From contig NZ_JBJJBQ010000002.1 in the NCBI RefSeq assembly GCF_045446075.1, positions 372,001 through 436,000 of the forward strand: a stretch of 64,000 nucleotides of DNA, in the 5' to 3' direction. The notes below the pieces were generated by a model. That model saw only the letters and a list, made by a program, of their open reading frames with translations, searched no databases and had not been told where the DNA came from. The DNA comes from Flavisericum labens. GTDB lineage: Bacteria; Bacteroidota; Bacteroidia; Flavobacteriales; Flavobacteriaceae. Each line of letters starts with the position of its first letter. The first letter of the stretch is position 1. Positions 1-8,216 of the stretch are shown here, piece by piece. The position numbers were made by a program, and so were the translations under genes.

Positions 1-1527
1 TAACGGAGGCGGGTTTTTTAAGGCATCTCTTCCCAAAAACTTAAAGAATAGAGAGGTTTGTTCTAAGGTTTTATAAATAGAATCAGATAAATCGGTAACT
101 AAGGCTTTTTTACCATAAATATGGCTAAAATCGAAAAATATAGAAGACAATAAAATGGCTTTATCATCGGTGTTTAAAATCCAGTCGTCAAATTGTACTT
201 TCCACTCAGTTATGGTTTTGCACCAGTCTGGATTGCTGCCCATCATATCGGCCTCACAATATTCAAAACCTATCTTGTTAAGCGATTTACTTACCAGTTT
301 ACCTAATTCTAGAAAATAAGCTTGTGTTTCTTCGTGTTTATCTTTAGGAACGTCTTCAAAAATAATGGCGTTGTCTTGGTCTGTAAACAAGAGTTGCTCT
401 TTTCTACCTTGACTTCCCGTAGCAATCCAAGAGAATTTTACCGGTGGTTTGCTCGGCATTTTCTTTAGTGCAATTTCAATTGCTCGCGCTGTTACAGCAT
501 CGTTAATTTGCGAGATTATTTTTGTGATATGGCCAATGGGTATGTTTTGCTCTAAATAACTTTTTAGGAGATTGTTGGCCGTTAGCCTAGCTGCCCGCAA
601 TTTTTTAGTGCGCTTGGCCCGTTTAATTTCCTTTAAAATAACGGCGGGGTTATTTCCTAAGGTAGCCAAAACATCATGATTGGTTAAAACACCGATAAGT
701 TTCGAGTTTTCGGTGCCGTCTTTGGTAATACACAAATGACCAATGTTGTACTGTAACATTTTCAACTGACCTTCGGCTACCGTCAAGTCCTTTCTACAGG
801 TTATCACAGGTGTACTCATAATCTTGGTAACGCAAGTTTTAATAGGGAAGGTGCCCGTGGCAATTTTGTTTTTTATGTCGCTGTTTGTAATAATTCCAAC
901 AGGCTTGTTGCTTTCGTCAACCACAATAATACAACCGATTTTATGATCCTTCATTTTGATTGCAGCATCTTTTAAAGATGAATCATGGCCACAAGTAATG
1001 GGGTTTTTACTATAGTTGGCCGTTTGAAAGTTTACAATGTCTTGTGACGTATTGGGTAAATAATCAACAAATATTTTTTTGTTTTCTTCTGCTGTATATG
1101 GGTCGAAAGCATTGGTGGCAAACGCCGTGATTAAAAATTTCGAAACGTAACTATTGTTAGCGCTTACTTTTCTAAAAATATCTATTGGGATGGCATAAAC
1201 GATAGATTCTTCATTCGCTTTGGACGTAATTTTATAATCTTCTTCCGCAATAAGCGGTCTTAATCCAAAAACATCACCACCATCGCTAATGTTTACAATA
1301 TGTTGAACGTTGTCGTTAGCAGTATGATAAAGCGTTATGGCCCCATTTCTAACTATGTAAAAAACGTTCTTCAAATTATCGCCTTTTTTAAAAATAGTAT
1401 CGCCTTTTTCCAAATAGATGATTGAAACATCTTCTGAAATTTTAAGTAAATCGTCTTTTTGCAAAAGATTGAAAGGCGGGTAATTTTTTAGGAAATCGTA
1501 AACGCGATAGGCAATAGAATTACTCAT
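1..1527 (-). CDS. cNMP-binding / CBS-pair / DUF294 nucleotidyltransferase-like protein (3' end cut by window)
   Basis: The frame is open from an ATG at 1527 to the window edge (509 codons seen), so the C-terminus is missing. Domain order is visible. Residues about 15-130 form a cyclic-nucleotide-binding fold (YLEKGDTIFKKGD, then GGDVFGLRPL). Residues about 155-290 carry a CBS pair (GCIIVVDESNKPVGIITNSDI; LIGVLTNHDVLA). After residue about 350 there is a DUF294 nucleotidyltransferase-like domain with WIATGSQGRKEQ and the acidic TDQDNAIIFED. This layout is typical of bacterial proteins thought to sense a nucleotide and act as GlnD-like nucleotidyltransferases, but the substrate is unknown. It starts 21 bases after the stop of the FAH-family gene and is probably co-transcribed with it. 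The family call is firm; the activity is inference. Confidence 0.88.
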   Translation of the reverse strand, partial: MSNSIAYRVYDFLKNYPPFNLLQKDDLLKISEDVSIIYLEKGDTIFKKGDNLKNVFYIVRNGAITLYHTANDNVQHIVNISDGGDVFGLRPLIAEEDYKITSKANEESIVYAIPIDIFRKVSANNSYVSKFLITAFATNAFDPYTAEENKKIFVDYLPNTSQDIVNFQTANYSKNPITCGHDSSLKDAAIKMKDHKIGCIIVVDESNKPVGIITNSDIKNKIATGTFPIKTCVTKIMSTPVITCRKDLTVAEGQLKMLQYNIGHLCITKDGTENSKLIGVLTNHDVLATLGNNPAVILKEIKRAKRTKKLRAARLTANNLLKSYLEQNIPIGHITKIISQINDAVTARAIEIALKKMPSKPPVKFSWIATGSQGRKEQLLFTDQDNAIIFEDVPKDKHEETQAYFLELGKLVSKSLNKIGFEYCEADMMGSNPDWCKTITEWKVQFDDWILNTDDKAILLSSIFFDFSHIYGKKALVTDLSDSIYKTLEQTSLFFKFLGRDALKNPPPL

Positions 1528-1548
1528 TATTATATTGATAGATTTAAA

Positions 1549-2163
1549 CTATATTATTTTAAAATCCAAAAGTAATTGACCTTCAATAGAGGCTTGTAAA
1601 TGGTCGCCTTTATGGATTTCACCAGTTCCGGATGCGGGAGTGCCTGTAAAGATAAGGTCGCCAGATTCCAATGTCATGAATTTAGAAGTAAAAGCGATAA
1701 TGTCGCTGAAATCGTAAATCATCAGGCTAGTGTTTCCTATTTGTTTTTCTTCTCCGTTTATTACTAAATTGAAGTTAATATTATTCAGGTTTGGAAAATT
1801 AGATATGTTTTGAAACTTTGAAATCGGTGCAGCACCATCAAACCCTTTTCCTAAATCCCAAGGCCCCTTGTTTTCTCTGCTGGCATTAAAGACATCCTTG
1901 GCGGTAAAATCGATACCAATACCAATTTCTGAAATGTACGATGCGGCTTCACTAATTTTTATGTCTTTGCCTTTTTTTCCTATTTTAATAACCAACTCCG
2001 CTTCATAATTCAATTGATTGGTAAAACTAGGATAAACCACGTCATGGTTGTTTTTTACCAAGCTCGATTCGGGTTTAGAAAATATAATTTGATTGCCGGT
2101 TTTGTTCGCGCTTATTTCAACTTTGTTGGCAACGTAGTTTTTGCCAATAGCTAATATTTTCAT
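1549..2163 (-). CDS. fumarylacetoacetate hydrolase (FAH) family protein
   Basis: A 204-residue single-domain FAH fold protein, close to the usual length of the short FAHD1/YcgM branch. Visible signatures are NYEAELVIKIGK, with the acidic metal ligands of the family, and IDFTAKDV followed by KGPWDLGKGFDGAAPIS, the conserved active-site block. The C-terminus has LESGDLIFTGTPASGTG, also typical. Members hydrolyse or decarboxylate short 2-keto acids such as acylpyruvates or oxaloacetate using Mg or Mn; which substrate is used here cannot be told. The ATG at 2163 is preceded by an AT-rich leader without a Shine-Dalgarno sequence. It is the first gene of a likely two-gene unit with the cNMP/CBS/DUF294 gene and is divergent from the alcohol dehydrogenase. 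Confidence 0.9.
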   Translation of the reverse strand: MKILAIGKNYVANKVEISANKTGNQIIFSKPESSLVKNNHDVVYPSFTNQLNYEAELVIKIGKKGKDIKISEAASYISEIGIGIDFTAKDVFNASRENKGPWDLGKGFDGAAPISKFQNISNFPNLNNINFNLVINGEEKQIGNTSLMIYDFSDIIAFTSKFMTLESGDLIFTGTPASGTGEIHKGDHLQASIEGQLLLDFKII

Positions 2164-2301
2164 GATTTAGTTTTGTTAAAGTTAGAAGTGTAAATTTAAT
2201 AAAATTACCACTTTAAAAATGTTATTAACTAGCTAATCTCAATTTATTAAATCACGACTTTTTTTTGTATCTTTTCTAAAACCATTTTGAAACCAAAAAC
2301 C

Positions 2302-3309
2302 ATGAGAAAAATACAAGCATATGCCGCTAAAGAAGCTGGGGCAAAGTTAGAAAAGTTTGAATACGAGCTTCCCGAAATAGGAAAAGAAGAGGTGGACATC
2401 AAAGTCCATTATTGTGGATTGTGCCATTCTGATTTAAGTATGATTAATAACGATTGGGGCATGTCTGAATTTCCTCTTGTGCCCGGCCACGAAATTGTGG
2501 GTGAGGTATTAGCCGTTGGAAGCGATGTACAGGGACTAAAAGCTGGAGATAAAGTGGGTATGGGATGGAACTCTGCCTCTTGTATGCATTGCAACTCATG
2601 TTTGGATGGAGACCAGCATTTATGTGGTAATGCCGAAGCGACTATTGTTGGAAGGCATGGTGGTTTTGCAAATGCCGTAAGAGGGCATTGGTCTTGGGTT
2701 ATTCCTCTTCCTGAAGGCTTAGATATTAAGAAAGCAGGACCGTTGTTTTGCGGCGGTATTACCGTTTTCAATCCTATTGTGCTTTCTGGTGTTCAGCCTA
2801 CCGATAAAGTAGGGGTTATTGGCATTGGTGGATTGGGCCATATGGCTATTAAGTTTTTAAAAGCATGGGGCTGCGAGGTTTACGCATTTAGTTCAAATCC
2901 CAACAAAAAAGATATGATTCTTAATATGGGAGCTCATCAGGTTATAGACTCAACAAAACCGGAGGAACTCGAGGGTATAGCCGGTTCCCTGAATTTTATT
3001 TTAAATACGACCAACGTTACTTTAGACTGGGGTTCATTTTTAACCGCACTTGCTCCAAAAGGAAAACTACATACAGTGGGTGCCGTTTTAGAACCAATGG
3101 CCATTCCTGCATTTAGTTTAATAGTTGGTGAAAAATCGGTCGGTGGAAGCCCAATTGGAAGTATAGCGCTTACGCGGAAAATGTTAGAGTTTTGTGTAAG
3201 ACACGATATTTATCCAACGGTTGAAGAGTTTAAAATGGAAGATGTAAACAAAGCATTGTCACATTTAGAGGAAGGGAAAGCACGTTTCAGGTTGGTGCTG
3301 AAAGCCTAG
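2302..3309 (+). CDS. zinc-dependent NAD(P) alcohol dehydrogenase, YahK/cinnamyl-alcohol type
   Basis: A 335-residue MDR-superfamily alcohol dehydrogenase. Counting from the ATG at 2302, the catalytic zinc site is marked by YCGLCHSD (C38) and PGHEIVGEV (H63). The structural zinc cysteines are C94, C97, C100 and C108. The Rossmann motif GIGGLGHMAIKF gives NAD(P) binding. It fits the YahK/AdhC branch, which reduces a wide range of aldehydes, usually with NADPH; the physiological substrate is unknown. An upstream in-frame TTG at 2287 would add MKPKT, but the ATG matches the normal family N-terminus, so I use it. TATCTTTT about 30 bases upstream is one base off the Bacteroidota -7 box. It is a lone gene between oppositely oriented neighbours. 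Confidence 0.93.
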   Translation: MRKIQAYAAKEAGAKLEKFEYELPEIGKEEVDIKVHYCGLCHSDLSMINNDWGMSEFPLVPGHEIVGEVLAVGSDVQGLKAGDKVGMGWNSASCMHCNSCLDGDQHLCGNAEATIVGRHGGFANAVRGHWSWVIPLPEGLDIKKAGPLFCGGITVFNPIVLSGVQPTDKVGVIGIGGLGHMAIKFLKAWGCEVYAFSSNPNKKDMILNMGAHQVIDSTKPEELEGIAGSLNFILNTTNVTLDWGSFLTALAPKGKLHTVGAVLEPMAIPAFSLIVGEKSVGGSPIGSIALTRKMLEFCVRHDIYPTVEEFKMEDVNKALSHLEEGKARFRLVLKA

Positions 3310-3427
3310 TCTAAAGGCACAATAAGCACTTGGGTTTTATATTCTTGATGGTTTAAAGATATGGTTTTTATAATTGTTTAATTCAAATTTAAACCGAGTA
3401 ACTACTTTGTTCAATAAAAATCAAATA

Positions 3428-4753
3428 CTAGTTTAAAGCCTCTTTGTAAACCTTTAAGCAACGTTCTCTGGCAAATTTATGGTCAACCATTTTATTTGGG
3501 TAAGTGAGTTCTTGATAATCTGGCACCCATGTTTTAATATATTCTAGTTTTTTGTCAAACTTTTCTATTTGTGTGGTTGGGTTAAAAATTCTGAAATATG
3601 GTGCGGCATCCACTCCACACCCGGCCACCCACTGCCAGTTGCCTACATTGCTGGCCATTTCGTAATCGTGAAGTTTTTCGGCAAAATAAGCCTCGCCCCA
3701 TCGCCAATCAATCAGTAAATGTTTACATAAAAAACTACCCACCAGCATACGCACCCGGTTGTGCATAAAGCCGGTTTCGTTAAGTTGGCGCATACCCGCA
3801 TCTACCAGTGGGTAACCCGTTTTACCTTGACACCAAATTTTAAATTCATCGTCGTTATTTCGCCACATGATACGGTCGTACTTGGGTTTAAAGCTTTCTG
3901 TGACCGTATGAGGAAAATGCCATAATATGTGCATAAAGAATTCACGCCAAATCAGTTCTTGCCAAAAGATTTCGTTTTTCTCGGCAATGGCTTTTTTAAT
4001 CATTTTACGAACGCTCACGGTACCAAATCGTAAGTGCGGACCCAACTTTGAGGTGGCGTCTTTGGCAGGAAAATTTCGTTTGTCCTCGTATTCTTGAATA
4101 AGGGTTGGTGTTACCGTATAACCTTCAATTTTTTGTGAGGCTGTTTTAAAACCCATATCCAACAATGAGACATTTGGGAGCCTGCTATGCTCCACTAAAT
4201 TGTCCAAATGCCTATTGGTATAATAGATTTTAAGATTATGGCTTTTAAACTTTTCTTTCCACGTTTTCATGTAGGGCGTATAAACAACATAGGGCGTACC
4301 GTCATTTTTTAAAATATCGTCCTTTTCAAAGATAACTTGGTCTTTATAGGTTTTGAAGGTGATGTTTTGTTCTTCTAAAAGCAATTTTATTTGCGAGTCG
4401 CGTTCTTTGGCATAAGGTTCGTAGTCATGGTTGGTGAATACAGCATTGATATCGTAATCGGCAATTAGATTTTTAAAAACCTTTTCTGGTGTACCGTAAA
4501 ATATGGCAATACTGCTATTTCTTTCGTTCTGAAGAGTGTTGCGCATGCTTTGCAAGGTGTTGAAAATAAAGGTGACGCGCGCATCATCTTCTGGAAGCTT
4601 GTCAAGGATGTTTTTGTCGAATATGAAAATGGGTAAAACAGGGTGTTCGCCATTTAAGGCTTCATAGAAACCAACATTATCATCTAATCTTAAATCACGA
4701 CGAAACCAAAATATATTTAAAGGCTGATTCATTCTTTGTTCATTCTTTTTCAT
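3428..4753 (-). CDS. phrB: deoxyribodipyrimidine photolyase, class I cryptochrome/photolyase family
   Basis: A 441-residue flavoprotein that uses blue light to split UV-induced cyclobutane pyrimidine dimers. The N-terminal Rossmann-like antenna domain begins NIFWFRRDLRLDD. The C-terminal FAD domain has TSKLGPHLRFGTVS, WQELIWREFF and MHNRVRMLVGSFLCKHL. It continues with WRWGEAYFAEKL, NVGNWQWVAGCG and DAAPYFRIFNP. These match class I CPD photolyases such as E. coli PhrB rather than cryptochromes. The start codon directly abuts the stop of the SRPBCC gene, so translation is probably coupled; an internal Met at residue 8 is the alternative start. It is the last gene of the cluster that includes folE, which fits a folate (MTHF) antenna, though antenna identity is inference. 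Confidence 0.95.
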   Translation of the reverse strand: MKKNEQRMNQPLNIFWFRRDLRLDDNVGFYEALNGEHPVLPIFIFDKNILDKLPEDDARVTFIFNTLQSMRNTLQNERNSSIAIFYGTPEKVFKNLIADYDINAVFTNHDYEPYAKERDSQIKLLLEEQNITFKTYKDQVIFEKDDILKNDGTPYVVYTPYMKTWKEKFKSHNLKIYYTNRHLDNLVEHSRLPNVSLLDMGFKTASQKIEGYTVTPTLIQEYEDKRNFPAKDATSKLGPHLRFGTVSVRKMIKKAIAEKNEIFWQELIWREFFMHILWHFPHTVTESFKPKYDRIMWRNNDDEFKIWCQGKTGYPLVDAGMRQLNETGFMHNRVRMLVGSFLCKHLLIDWRWGEAYFAEKLHDYEMASNVGNWQWVAGCGVDAAPYFRIFNPTTQIEKFDKKLEYIKTWVPDYQELTYPNKMVDHKFARERCLKVYKEALN

Positions 4754-5227
4754 CTATTGGTCATTCTTGTATAGGCCAAATAGCTCTTCTAATTTTTGCT
4801 TACGGTAATTAAAAATTTCTTCTAACTTAGGCTTTACTAGAATAGGATGAGCCATTTGCCCAATAAGGCCAAAAGGGAGTTTATAGTCTATAATGTCTTC
4901 CATTTCAACACCGCCATTAATTTCTCTTATAAAATGTTTGTGATGCCATAGGTTGTAAGGACCAAATCGCTGTTCGTCTACAAAGTATTTTTGGTGGATG
5001 CTGTGCGTTATTTCAGTGACCCATTTGGTTTTAATGCCGAGAACAGGTGTTACAATATATTGGATAATTTGACCAGCGAACATAGGCCTATCGGCACCAG
5101 AAAGTATATTGAACCCCATATAATCTGGCGTAATGGTTTTAAGGTTTTTGGGGTCTGATAAAAAGTCCCAAGCTTCGCCGACTGAAATTGGTAAATTTTG
5201 CTTTTCGTGTAACCTGTATATTTTCAT
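4754..5227 (-). CDS. SRPBCC (START/polyketide-cyclase-like) family protein
   Basis: A 157-residue helix-grip domain protein. The opening, with the stretch SVGEAWDFLSDPKNLKTITP, is the classic first segment of SRPBCC proteins, followed by alternating beta strands (IIQYIVTPVLG, KTKWVTEI) and a C-terminal helix. Related genes are often annotated, without good support, as SulA-like cell-division inhibitors and are commonly found beside photolyases. The fold binds hydrophobic ligands, but no ligand can be named here. It lies between tspO (4 bases away) and the photolyase, whose start it abuts, so it is part of the same transcript. The family assignment is firm and the function unknown. Confidence 0.85.
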   Translation of the reverse strand: MKIYRLHEKQNLPISVGEAWDFLSDPKNLKTITPDYMGFNILSGADRPMFAGQIIQYIVTPVLGIKTKWVTEITHSIHQKYFVDEQRFGPYNLWHHKHFIREINGGVEMEDIIDYKLPFGLIGQMAHPILVKPKLEEIFNYRKQKLEELFGLYKNDQ

Positions 5228-5231
5228 GCTT

Positions 5232-5696
5232 TTAATTGTAAATAAATATGTAGGTGTTTAGTGATGTGGCCACGCACAGCCAAACAAAATAGGGGAGTAT
5301 AAGTAGTGTTTTTATGCCTAAGATATCTTTATAATCAAAAATGAACCTCAATACGATTAGGGTTAATAGAACAATACAAATTAAACCTGCTGCAATTAAG
5401 TGTTGATTGAAAAAAATATAATTCCAAAGAACGTTTAAAACAAATTGAACTGAAAATAGGGCTATTAGTGTTGTACTTCCAGGTATGAGTTTGTATAAAA
5501 ATGCCATGTATATGGAGAAGCAAATCATTATGGTCGTCCAAGCAGTACCAAATGCCCAACCCGGGGGCGTCCAAGGCGCTTTGTTTATATTAAGATACCA
5601 CTCGGTTTGCGGGCCATTGTCCATCAGCCATGTGCCGATAGCCAATGCACCGAAATTTATAACTAAAAAAAATAAGATGTATTTAAGCAGCTTCAT
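5232..5696 (-). CDS. tspO: TspO/MBR family membrane protein
   Basis: A 154-residue, five-helix TspO homolog of normal length. Conserved features are WYLNINKAPWTPPGWAFGTAWTTIM in the first loop and second helix, and the tryptophan-rich helix LNVLWNYIFFNQH. Bacterial TspO proteins bind porphyrins and other tetrapyrroles, and in photosynthetic bacteria they act in light- and oxygen-dependent control; some degrade protoporphyrin in light. Placement in a photolyase cluster fits a role in photo-oxidative stress, by inference. The start overlaps the end of the Lacal_2735-type gene by 14 bases, indicating coupled translation. Confidence 0.92.
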   Translation of the reverse strand: MKLLKYILFFLVINFGALAIGTWLMDNGPQTEWYLNINKAPWTPPGWAFGTAWTTIMICFSIYMAFLYKLIPGSTTLIALFSVQFVLNVLWNYIFFNQHLIAAGLICIVLLTLIVLRFIFDYKDILGIKTLLILPYFVWLCVATSLNTYIFIYN

Positions 5697-5859
5697 GTTT
5701 CATATCATTCAAAATTTTGGCAATTTCTTGCGCTTGAGCATATTTTTTATCGCTAGCAGCTCTATTAATAGAGGAGAGGTCGTGCCATTCTTGCATTAAT
5801 TTTTTAAACTTTTCTTCTAATTTCTCTCTTTTTGACTTTTTCTTGAAAAAACTGAACAT
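5683..5859 (-). CDS. Lacal_2735 family small protein
   Basis: A 58-residue frame starting at the ATG at 5859. The protein starts MFSFFKKKSKREKLEEKF and continues as one charged amphipathic helix (KLMQEWHDLSS, then AASDKKYAQAQEIAKIL). This is the pattern of the Lacal_2735 family of short flavobacterial proteins of unknown function. It is not a random frame: it overlaps tspO by 14 bases at the 3' end and sits 21 bases after the SDR gene, filling the gap in the cluster exactly. No cysteines, no membrane segment and no motif suggest an activity. A structural or adaptor role is possible but unproven. Confidence 0.8.
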   Translation of the reverse strand: MFSFFKKKSKREKLEEKFKKLMQEWHDLSSINRAASDKKYAQAQEIAKILNDMKHEAA

Positions 5860-5880
5860 AGCTATTTATTTTTTAGTGTT

Positions 5881-6564
5881 TTATATTTTGAAACTCACAA
5901 TTCCACAATCCATGTTAAAGATTTGACCCGAGATGGATGTGGTTTTATCCGAAATTAAAAATGAAGCCATCTCAGCAACTTCTTCAGGCTCTAAAAACTT
6001 TTTTAGAGGGTGTCTTTCGGTGATGTTATCAATCATTTTTTCGTTGCGCAATAGTTTTGAAGCCAAATCGGTATTGGTAACTGTAGGCGCAATGGCATTG
6101 ATGCGAATGGTAGGCGCTAGTTCGGCCCCAAGAGATTTTACTAAACCTTCCACACCCGATTTAGCAGTTGCGATACTAGCATGAAAAGGCATGCCTAATT
6201 TTGCCGCAACAGTACTAAAAAGTAAGATTGAAGGGGTATTGCCACCTTTCAAGGCAGGTATGTACTCTTGTATGGATTTTACGGCACCCAGTACATTTAT
6301 TTCAAAATCATTTTGAAAATCTTCCGTACTTAACCTCGATATTGGTTTTAAATTTATGCTACCTGGACAATATATTAAGGCGTCAGCACTTTTAATTTTT
6401 GGTAAGTCGCCCTTTAAAATATCGCAGGAATGATGTGTTAAATTGGGATGGTCTTGTTTTGGCGAACTCCTACTAATGTTTACTATTTTGCAAGAGTCTA
6501 TAAGTTTGTTAAGAATGGCATTTCCAATGCCCTTACTACCACCTATTAAAATTATTGTTTTCAT
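5881..6564 (-). CDS. SDR family oxidoreductase lacking the usual catalytic tyrosine
   Basis: A 227-residue classical-size short-chain dehydrogenase. The nucleotide-binding GGSKGIGNAIL is at residues 8-18, and the strand ends YCPGSI where most members have NNAG. A serine is present in the expected active-site strand (LLFSTVAAK). In place of the YxxxK catalytic pair the sequence reads HASIATAK, so the lysine is kept and the tyrosine position holds isoleucine. Either a different residue supplies the acid or the protein binds nucleotide without normal SDR chemistry. The C-terminus (ISGQIFNMDCG) is family-typical. It sits in the photolyase cluster, 24 bases after the small gene ending at 6589. Confidence 0.86.
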   Translation of the reverse strand: MKTIILIGGSKGIGNAILNKLIDSCKIVNISRSSPKQDHPNLTHHSCDILKGDLPKIKSADALIYCPGSINLKPISRLSTEDFQNDFEINVLGAVKSIQEYIPALKGGNTPSILLFSTVAAKLGMPFHASIATAKSGVEGLVKSLGAELAPTIRINAIAPTVTNTDLASKLLRNEKMIDNITERHPLKKFLEPEEVAEMASFLISDKTTSISGQIFNMDCGIVSFKI

Positions 6565-6588
6565 ATGGTTTCAGGGCTTTTGATTATT

Positions 6589-6804
6589 TTATGGCCTGCC
6601 CTTTAGCCGTTTTTCTATTTTTTGTTTTATAGCTGTTAAGCGTTTCATAAGATCCATTATTTCTGGATCTTTGTCTTTTTTGTAAACTTTATTTAAACTT
6701 AGTATTAGGTCTTTTACTTCTCTAGACGATTCGATACGCTCACTTGTGGTTTTAAATGTGTGCTTACGTTGCTCGAATTCTAAAGCTCGGTCAATAATCT
6801 CCAT
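6589..6804 (-). CDS. small conserved protein, paralog of the protein at 6971-7195
   Basis: A 71-residue basic, helical protein that I cannot assign to a named family. It aligns end to end with the 74-residue protein encoded at 6971-7195. Both share ALEFE.RK near the start, a central SRE.K.LIL.LNK.YK segment, and the C-terminal MDLMKRLTAIK followed by EKRLKG. The density of Lys and Arg in the last third could suit nucleic-acid binding, but no known motif is present. A 166-base gap with a perfect palindrome lies just upstream, so it may have its own promoter within the larger cluster. The gene is clearly real from the paralog conservation; the function is unknown. Confidence 0.78.
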   Translation of the reverse strand: MEIIDRALEFEQRKHTFKTTSERIESSREVKDLILSLNKVYKKDKDPEIMDLMKRLTAIKQKIEKRLKGRP

Positions 6805-6838
6805 AGTTTTTAATCTTTATTCTATAAATTGATATTAC

Positions 6839-6859
6839 ATGAAATATGGTATATTTCAT
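6839..6859. promoter_or_regulatory. 21-base palindrome upstream of the small gene at 6804
   Basis: ATGAAATAT, a three-base spacer GGT, then ATATTTCAT: a perfect inverted repeat. It lies 35-55 bases before the start codon at 6804, in the only long gap (166 bases) of the photolyase cluster. The size and position suit a dimeric regulator site. No second copy is obvious elsewhere in the window. Confidence 0.45.
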
Positions 6860-6970
6860 CAATTTCACAATATAGTAAAATCTATGATATTTATGATTTT
6901 TGTCAATGTTTTTTATAAAAAATTTAATATGATTGTTTTATTGGTGACTTATTTTGTTGAGTTATAAATA

Positions 6971-7195
6971 TTAAGCTGTTAAGGGAGCGCCTTTCAATCG
7001 TTTTTCAACTTTCCTTTTTATGGCGGTTAATCGTTTCATTAAGTCCATAATTTTTTCATCTTTCTTCTCTTTGTAGATTTTATTTAAATCTAAAATAAGA
7101 CTTTTGGCTTCTCTTGAAATTTTCACTCTATCACTTGTTGATAAGGATTTCATTTTTCTTTTTTCGAATTCTAAAGCTTTGTTTATTAAATCCAT
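6971..7195 (-). CDS. small conserved protein, paralog of the protein at 6589-6804
   Basis: A 74-residue basic helical protein starting MDLINKALEFEKRK, duplicated as the gene at 6589-6804. The best conserved block is IMDLMKRLTAIK at the C-terminal end, followed by a basic EKRLKG tail, here extended by APLTA. There is no signal peptide, membrane segment or known motif. The start codon comes one base after the folE stop, so it is almost certainly translated from the same transcript as GTP cyclohydrolase. The tandem duplication within a photolyase/folate cluster suggests a function linked to that cluster, but nothing in the sequence says what. Confidence 0.78.
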   Translation of the reverse strand: MDLINKALEFEKRKMKSLSTSDRVKISREAKSLILDLNKIYKEKKDEKIMDLMKRLTAIKRKVEKRLKGAPLTA

Positions 7196-7196
7196 A

Positions 7197-7901
7197 TTAG
7201 CTACTTTTTAAATGATTTTGTAATTCTGCAATTTTGAATGGGGTGTTAAATTTTCCACCATAGAATGATGTTACAGTTAATGAGGTATTGTCTTTGATGC
7301 CTCTGGACGACACGCACAAATGTTTGGCATCTATGATTACGGCGACGTCTTCCGTTTTTAAAATATCTTTTAATTCTTGTGCTATTTGATTAGTTAGTCG
7401 TTCTTGAACTTGTGGACGTTTGGCAAAATATTGAACCATTCTATTAAGTTTTGATAAGCCAATTACTTTTCCTGATGATATGTAAGCTACATGAGCCTTA
7501 CCAATTATGGGAACAAAGTGATGCTCACAATTGGAGTAAAAGGTTATGTTTTTTTCAACCAGCATCTGGTTATATTGGTACTTGTTATCGAACAACGCCA
7601 CTTTAGGTTTGTTTTTTGGGTTGAGTCCAGAAAATATTTCGTCGATGTACATTTTAGCTACACGCTTTGGGGTGCCCTGCAGGGAATCATCTGTGAGGTC
7701 GAGGCCCATCACGTCCATTATTTCTTCAAACAAAATAGCAATACGTTCTTTTTTTTCTTCGTCAGATAGTTTAAAAGCGTCTTTCTTTAACGGTGTTTCA
7801 AGTCCCGTGTATAAGTGGTCATCTCCAATATCATCATAAGACACCCCGTTAAGTCGATGGCCGTTAACTCTGGTTTTACCATTTTTTGTTTCTATATTCA
7901 T
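7197..7901 (-). CDS. folE: GTP cyclohydrolase I
   Basis: A 234-residue enzyme that converts GTP to 7,8-dihydroneopterin triphosphate, the first step to folates and pterins. Zinc ligands are visible as C125 and H128 in SNCEHHFVP and C196 in KHLCVSSRG. The substrate-binding segment GLSKLNRMVQYFAKRPQVQERLT is intact, as is the C-terminal SLTVTSFYGG. The N-terminal 40 residues are a variable extension. Its position in a photolyase cluster, rather than with other folate genes, suggests a dedicated pterin or folate supply, possibly for a 5,10-methenyltetrahydrofolate antenna. A second, housekeeping folE would be expected elsewhere; that cannot be seen here. Confidence 0.95.
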   Translation of the reverse strand: MNIETKNGKTRVNGHRLNGVSYDDIGDDHLYTGLETPLKKDAFKLSDEEKKERIAILFEEIMDVMGLDLTDDSLQGTPKRVAKMYIDEIFSGLNPKNKPKVALFDNKYQYNQMLVEKNITFYSNCEHHFVPIIGKAHVAYISSGKVIGLSKLNRMVQYFAKRPQVQERLTNQIAQELKDILKTEDVAVIIDAKHLCVSSRGIKDNTSLTVTSFYGGKFNTPFKIAELQNHLKSS

Positions 7902-7943
7902 AATTGTCCTTTTTTTAACCTATTTACCTTTAAAATCCATGGC

Positions 7944-8216
7944 TTATCTTTTAGAAATTTTATTATGGGTTATCTGCTTTTGTCTGGAGCATTTAAAGCG
8001 CCCTTTTTCAAAATTTCTTAATTTTTCATGTTTTGCTTTTCTGCCTTGAACACGCTTGCGCCACAATTTGAAACTGCTTGGTTTGAGCTCCGTCCGCATC
8101 AGTTCGATGACTTCCTGCTCTTTTAAACCAAATTGAAATGTGATAGCTTCAAAGGTGGTTCTGTCTTCCCAAGCCATTTCGATTATTCTATCTATTTCAT
8201 AATCGGTTAGAGTCAT
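7944..8216 (-). CDS. TIGR03643 / DUF2805 family protein
   Basis: A 90-residue protein with the hallmark N-terminus of the TIGR03643 (DUF2805) family: YEIDRIIEMAWEDRTTFEAI, then FGLKEQEVIELMR and KPSSFKLWRKRVQGRKAKHE. The family is uncharacterised and is repeatedly found next to cryptochrome/photolyase genes, which agrees with this cluster. The helical pattern resembles a small helix-turn-helix (GLKEQEVIELMR), so nucleic-acid binding is possible. The C-terminal 20 residues are basic and not conserved as far as I recall. Its start overlaps the stop of the next upstream gene by four bases (ATGA), a sign of coupling. Confidence 0.85.
   Translation of the reverse strand: MTLTDYEIDRIIEMAWEDRTTFEAITFQFGLKEQEVIELMRTELKPSSFKLWRKRVQGRKAKHEKLRNFEKGRFKCSRQKQITHNKISKR

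Noticed and set aside
5485..5799. Plus-strand open frame of 104 codons
   Set aside because: It lies across tspO and the small gene in antisense, has no family features and arises from their codon use.
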